From Gammaproteobacteria bacterium 13_2_20CM_66_19 (GTDB taxonomy: Bacteria > Pseudomonadota > Gammaproteobacteria > Steroidobacterales > Steroidobacteraceae), in the NCBI GenBank assembly GCA_001914695.1, contig MNCZ01000105.1:1-48935 (forward strand): a stretch of 48,935 bases of DNA, read 5' to 3'. Position 1 is the stretch's first letter, and every line of letters starts with the position of its first letter. The position numbers were made by a program, and so were the translations under genes. A model generated the notes under the pieces. It saw only the letters and a program-made list of their open reading frames with translations, made no database searches and was not told where the DNA came from. Positions 45,178 to 48,935 of this stretch are shown here, piece after piece.

Positions 45178-45747
45178 CTACCCCTTGCTGCGCGAGATGT
45201 ACTCGCCCGTGCGGGTGTCGATGCGGATCACTTCACCCTCGTTGATAAAGAGCGGCACCCGCACCACCGCGCCGGTCTCGAGCTTGGCGGGCTTCTGGCC
45301 GCCGGTGGCGGTGTCGCCGCGCAGCCCCGGGTCGGTCTCGATGACCTTGAGCTCGATGTGCGGCGGCGGCGTGACCACGAGCGGCACGTTGTTCCAGAGC
45401 GTCACGATGCAGACCACGCCCTCCTTGAGCCACTGCGCGTTCTCGCCCAGCGCCGACTTGCCCGCGGTGTACTGCTCGAAGTTCTCCGGCACCATGAAAT
45501 GCCAGAAGTCGCCGTCCTGGTAGAGATACTGCATGTCGGTGTCGACGACGTCGGCGGTCTCGAGCGATTCGCCTGACTTGAAGGTCCGCTCGATCGTGCG
45601 GCCGGTCTTGAGGTTGCGCACCTTGATGCGGTTGAACGCCTGGCCCTTGCCCGGCTTGACGAACTCGTTCTCGATCACGGTGTAGGGCTCGCCGTCGAGG
45701 AGGACTTTGAGGCCTCCGCGGATCTCGCTGGTCGTGTAGCTGGCCAT
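45178..45747 (-). CDS. efp: elongation factor P
   Basis: 189 residues. The N-terminal KOW-like domain has Lys34 at the tip of the loop ([10 protein letters not shown]), the site modified by EpmA; two OB domains follow, with the C-terminal signature [14 protein letters not shown] rescues ribosomes stalled at polyproline. Lys34, not Arg32, agrees with the EpmA gene in this window. Start ATG 45747. The gene is convergent with rarD and shares a 190-base upstream region with the divergent FimX-like gene. Confidence 0.98.
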   Translation of the reverse strand: MASYTTSEIRGGLKVLLDGEPYTVIENEFVKPGKGQAFNRIKVRNLKTGRTIERTFKSGESLETADVVDTDMQYLYQDGDFWHFMVPENFEQYTAGKSALGENAQWLKEGVVCIVTLWNNVPLVVTPPPHIELKVIETDPGLRGDTATGGQKPAKLETGAVVRVPLFINEGEVIRIDTRTGEYISRSKG

Positions 45748-45919
45748 CTGACTCTCGCGCTCGCGTACCTGCGCTTCAGCGCCGGTATGCACAAAAAAGG
45801 GCCGCGTATGATAGCGGCATCGCCCGCGGCCGGGAAGCGCGCGCGCCGCTTGCCGCCGCGCACCCTCGCGCGTGGCGTGCTTTTCGCGAAGTCGCACACA
45901 CGGCCGGCTGGGGACGCGG

Positions 45920-45928
45920 TGCTAGAAT
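45920..45928 (+). promoter_or_regulatory. extended -10 of the FimX-like gene
   Basis: TGCTAGAAT is an extended -10 element. Transcription would start within a few bases of ATG 45938, suggesting a leaderless or nearly leaderless mRNA. No clear -35 is visible. Confidence 0.35.
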
Positions 45929-45937
45929 CGCGGCGCC

Positions 45938-47986
45938 ATGCCCGGGCAGAACGCCGTTCCGCTCATCGTGCTCAGCGCCGCGCGCGAGCCCGTGGAAGCC
46001 GTCAACGGCATTCTGCGGCGTGCCGGGCAGCCCGCTCACTGCACCTGGATTCCGGCGCTGCGCGACCTCGCCGACGCGCTCACCCAGCTCAATCCCGAGC
46101 TACTCGTGCACGTCGCCGAGAGCCGCGGGGAGTTCGAGGCCGCCGTCCGGGTGCGCGACAAGCTCGCGCCCGGGGTGCCGGTGCTGCTGCTGGCGCCGGA
46201 GGTCGATGAGGCCGACATCGCGGAAGCGATGGCGCTCGGCGCGCGCGACGTCGTCACGCTCGCCAACACCGAGCGGCTGCAGGCGGTGATGCTGCGCGAG
46301 CTCGAGGTGTTTCGCACCGAGCGCAAGCTCGCCGAGACGCTGAAATCCGCTCAGGAAGCTCGCAGCCAGCTCGGCACCGTGCTGCATCGCTCGAACGACG
46401 CGATCATCCAGGTGCAGGAGGGGATCGTCGTCGATGCGAACCCCGCCTGGCTCGAGCTCTACGGCGTCGCCGAAGGCGTCAGCGGCGAGCCGGTGATGGA
46501 CCTTTTCGACGATTCGACTCACGCGGCGCTGCGCGGCGCGCTGGCCGCGTGTCTCCAGGGGCGCTGGAAAGCCGATCACCCGCTGCGGGTGAACGCGCAG
46601 CTCGCCGATGGGAGCGTCCTGCCCATCGAGATGACGCTGGCGCTCGGGGAGCACGAGGGGGAGCCGTGCGTGAGCCTGATGGTGCCGTCCCGCTCGCGCG
46701 AGGAGCGCGGGGCGATCGCCCGTCCGGCCGGCGGCGGCGAAGCCCCCGGGGGCCTCTTGCCGCGGCGCGAGCTCCTCGAGGGGCTCACGCGGCGCCTGGC
46801 GACGCCCGCGCTCGGAGGCATGCGCTGCCTCGCGCTCATCTGGATCGACAAGTTCACGGATCTCGAGCGCGTGGTCGGCGTCATGGCGAGCGAGGAGATC
46901 CTGATCGAGTTCGCGCGGCTGCTGAAGGAGACCCTGCATCCGAAGGAGCTCGCCGGACACTTCGGCGGAGTGCGCTTCCTCGTGCTCCTCGAGCGCGGCA
47001 ACGAGCAGGACATCAACGCCTGGAGCGAGCGGCTGCTCTCGCGCGTTCAGAGGCAGGTGATGCGCATCCGTGACAAGGCGGTGACGGTGACCTGCAGCCT
47101 CGGCATGTCGGTGGTGCCGTCGGCACAGGTGAAGCTCGATGCGGTGATCGCCGATGCGGCCGAGGCGGCCCGCCGCGGCGCCGCGCGCGGCGGTAATCAG
47201 AGCATCATGACGGACCGCGCCGACAACGACAGCCGTGTCATGTCGTATGACAAGGTGTGGGTCAAGCACATCAAGGCGGCGCTGATGGAGAACCGCTTCC
47301 GCCTGGTGCAGCAGCCGATCGCGAGCCTCGAGGGCGAGCGTCCCGGCATGTTCGACGTGCTGGTGCGCATGATCGATACGCAGGGGCGCGAAGTGCTGCC
47401 GTCCGAGTTCATGGCGGCCGCCGCCCGCAACGACCTGCTGAGGAACATCGACCGCTGGGTGGTCGGCGCCTCACTCTCGTTTGCGGCGCAGAAGAAGCCG
47501 GAATGCCTGTTCGTGCGCCTGTCGAAGGAGACCGTCCGCGACGCCGGCTTCCTCGAGTGGCTCGACAATCACCTGCGCGCGAGCCGCGCGGAGCCGCAGC
47601 GATTGTGCTTCCAGGTGACCGAGGAGAGCGCGACGAGCCACCTGCCGCAGGTCAAGGCGCTCGGCGCGGCGCTGCGCCAGCGGAGCTTCCGCTTTGCGCT
47701 CGAGGGCTTCGGCTCCGGGCGCGCCAGCTCGGGGCTGCTCGAGGCGGTGCCGCTCGACTTCGTGAAGATCGACGGCACCATCGTGCAGAGTCTGGCCCGC
47801 GACGAGCCGCTCCAACAGCGCGTGCGCGCCCTGGTCGAGGCCGCGCGCAAGCACGACATCCAGACCATCGGCGAGCGCGTCGAGGACGCCAACACCATGG
47901 CGGTGCTGTGGCAGGTCGGCGTGCAGTACATCCAGGGCTACTTCATCAACGAGCCCGAGCAGGTGGTGCTGCGCGCCGAGCGTTAG
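45938..47986 (+). CDS. FimX-like protein with degenerate GGDEF and EAL domains
   Basis: 682 residues: a receiver-like domain (1-125), a PAS domain (about 145-260, NDAIIQVQEGIVVDANPAWLELYG), GGDEF (about 280-415) and EAL (about 430-680). The GGDEF active site reads GGVRF, and the I-site is not evident. In the EAL domain EALxR is DVLVRM and DDFG is LEGFG, while KIDG and the final QGYF remain. It should neither make nor cleave c-di-GMP, but may bind it, as Pseudomonas FimX does in type IV pilus control. In the receiver, the Asp region reads LLVHVAES, also degenerate. No ribosome site; TGCTAGAAT ends 9 bases before the ATG. Its stop overlaps that of the convergent porin gene. Confidence 0.88.
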   Translation: MPGQNAVPLIVLSAAREPVEAVNGILRRAGQPAHCTWIPALRDLADALTQLNPELLVHVAESRGEFEAAVRVRDKLAPGVPVLLLAPEVDEADIAEAMALGARDVVTLANTERLQAVMLRELEVFRTERKLAETLKSAQEARSQLGTVLHRSNDAIIQVQEGIVVDANPAWLELYGVAEGVSGEPVMDLFDDSTHAALRGALAACLQGRWKADHPLRVNAQLADGSVLPIEMTLALGEHEGEPCVSLMVPSRSREERGAIARPAGGGEAPGGLLPRRELLEGLTRRLATPALGGMRCLALIWIDKFTDLERVVGVMASEEILIEFARLLKETLHPKELAGHFGGVRFLVLLERGNEQDINAWSERLLSRVQRQVMRIRDKAVTVTCSLGMSVVPSAQVKLDAVIADAAEAARRGAARGGNQSIMTDRADNDSRVMSYDKVWVKHIKAALMENRFRLVQQPIASLEGERPGMFDVLVRMIDTQGREVLPSEFMAAAARNDLLRNIDRWVVGASLSFAAQKKPECLFVRLSKETVRDAGFLEWLDNHLRASRAEPQRLCFQVTEESATSHLPQVKALGAALRQRSFRFALEGFGSGRASSGLLEAVPLDFVKIDGTIVQSLARDEPLQQRVRALVEAARKHDIQTIGERVEDANTMAVLWQVGVQYIQGYFINEPEQVVLRAER

Positions 47987-48935
47987 AAGCTCACGCCGAG
48001 TCCGAGGTCGAAGCGGTTGAAGGACGAGTTCAGCCGGAACCACTGGTAGTCGCCCTTCAGCACCACGTGCGTGCCGAGGTAGAGGTTCGCCCCGGCGGTC
48101 CATACCCGGTCATGGCTGGCCGGCCAGTAGCCGAGGTCCCCGGGGCTGCCCGAGAGCGGCACGAGTCCCGTCGGGACCACCGGGCCGCCCGTCCCGGAGT
48201 AGCTCGCGCCGAGGTTGTAGCGCTCGAAGCGCGCGAAGGCCGCGGCGCGGTAGCCGCCCTGCTCGAAGAGCTCGTAGGCGCACTGCAGGAAGTATCCGTA
48301 GAAGGACGACGGCACCGGGTTCGCAGCCCCCGGATGCGCCGCGTTGGCGGCCGCGAGGTCGCTGATCGAGCCCCGCGCGTAGAGCCCTGACAGGTCGAGC
48401 TTCCCAGGCGTCCAGCGCCCGTGCGCCTCCCATAGCGTGATCCGGGGATCGGGCTGCGCGGTGGTCGAGCCGGCCGTGAGCGGGATCCCGACCGCTTTTC
48501 CCGTGCTGATCGCACCACCGACCTCGAGCGCCGGCACACCGTAGTAGCTCACCGCGGCGTATTGCGTGAGGTGTCGGGCATTGGCCAGCGCCAGCTCCTG
48601 ATGCGTAGCCTGCAGCGGCGCGACGCCGCTGTTGGCGAGCGCGAGCGCGCTCGCGTAGGGAGGAAAGGTCTGATCGAACTGCCACTTCGACAGATCGAAG
48701 CCGGTCGTGAGCCCGAGGTTCCACCCGAGCCCGAGCGGCGTGTCACCGCGCAGGCTGACGCCGCCTTCCCGCCAGGTGCTCGGGATGATGAGGGTCTCGA
48801 CGAAGTTGCGCTGGACGCCGTAATAACGCGTCGGCTCGTGATGCTCGTTGAGCAGCCCGAAGGGCATCAGGAACAGCCCCCCGCGGGCGCTCACCGAATC
48901 GCCGAGGCGCCGGTCGACGTAGAACTGCTCGACCT
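47983..48935 (-). CDS. outer-membrane porin-like protein (5' part outside the window)
   Basis: The last 317 residues are inside; the frame is open to the window edge. It begins with EVEQFYVDRRLGD and GGLFLMPFGLLNEHHEPTRYYGV, the pattern of phosphate-selective-porin-like (OprP/OprO) and carbohydrate-porin-like barrels, and has alternating strands to the end. The C-terminal strand closes with FDLGLGVSF, a terminal Phe as required for barrel insertion. The GLLNEHHEP segment resembles proteins annotated as putative porins of the OprO group, but no charged eyelet pattern can be checked here. The solute is unknown. Confidence 0.7.
   Translation of the reverse strand, partial: VEQFYVDRRLGDSVSARGGLFLMPFGLLNEHHEPTRYYGVQRNFVETLIIPSTWREGGVSLRGDTPLGLGWNLGLTTGFDLSKWQFDQTFPPYASALALANSGVAPLQATHQELALANARHLTQYAAVSYYGVPALEVGGAISTGKAVGIPLTAGSTTAQPDPRITLWEAHGRWTPGKLDLSGLYARGSISDLAAANAAHPGAANPVPSSFYGYFLQCAYELFEQGGYRAAAFARFERYNLGASYSGTGGPVVPTGLVPLSGSPGDLGYWPASHDRVWTAGANLYLGTHVVLKGDYQWFRLNSSFNRFDLGLGVSF

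Overview
The window reads as a chromosomal segment of a high-GC gammaproteobacterium, most likely from the Xanthomonadales/Nevskiales side (Steroidobacter- or Solimonas-like). The grounds are classical gammaproteobacterial gene orders (tig-clpP-clpX-lon; truA-accD-folC-SPOR-cvpA-purF), a FimV/FimX polar type IV pilus pair, EpmA with an EF-P carrying Lys34, MiaE, and lipid A enzyme LpxH. The genus cannot be fixed from sequence reading alone.

Layout. (1) 1-4491 is accessory DNA, visibly less GC-rich than the rest: the tail of a Crp/Fnr regulator, an IS110 transposase remnant, small zinc-ribbon ORFs, an interrupted ORF, an unknown two-helix membrane protein, and an AlpA-like/tyrosine integrase pair ending 53 bp from the 3' end of tRNA-Val. 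This is the integrase end of a genomic island whose other end is outside the window. (2) 4492-11012 holds, all on the minus strand, tRNA-Leu, trigger factor, ClpP, ClpX, Lon and tRNA-Val: the protein quality-control block. (3) 11013-12690 has a tRNA-Arg/His/Lys operon followed on the same strand by an MNT nucleotidyltransferase and a damaged HEPN gene with a foreign-looking tail. (4) 12967-19237 holds CHAD and SixA, an EmrAB efflux pump with a MarR regulator and shared operators, a VapBC toxin-antitoxin pair, and tRNA-Pro. (5) 19243-23646 holds gltX-cysS on the minus strand, and divergent from them a periplasmic cyclophilin and lpxH. (6) 23682-41081 is a very long minus-strand run: prmB, aroC, fimV, truA, accD, folC, a SPOR protein, cvpA, purF, a glycerate-kinase-like gene, a receiver-Ser/Thr kinase fusion, miaE, then an OmpR/EnvZ-type two-component system and a Spy-like chaperone. 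(7) 41170-47986 is mostly plus strand: a SCO protein, psd, epmA, the free methionine-sulfoxide reductase, rarD, then minus-strand efp, and a FimX-like degenerate GGDEF/EAL protein. The window closes inside an outer-membrane porin-like gene.

Most interesting points: a Ser/Thr kinase with a degenerate receiver domain, translationally coupled to the tRNA hydroxylase MiaE; a MarR operator placed identically in the spacers of both its own and the pump promoter; matching direct repeats upstream of the two-component genes and of the Spy-like gene; a frameshifted HEPN carrying a mobilisation-protein-like tail behind a tRNA operon; paired perfect hairpins inside that tRNA operon; and the unknown membrane protein in the tRNA-Val island. 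No CRISPR array, rRNA or complete insertion sequence was seen.
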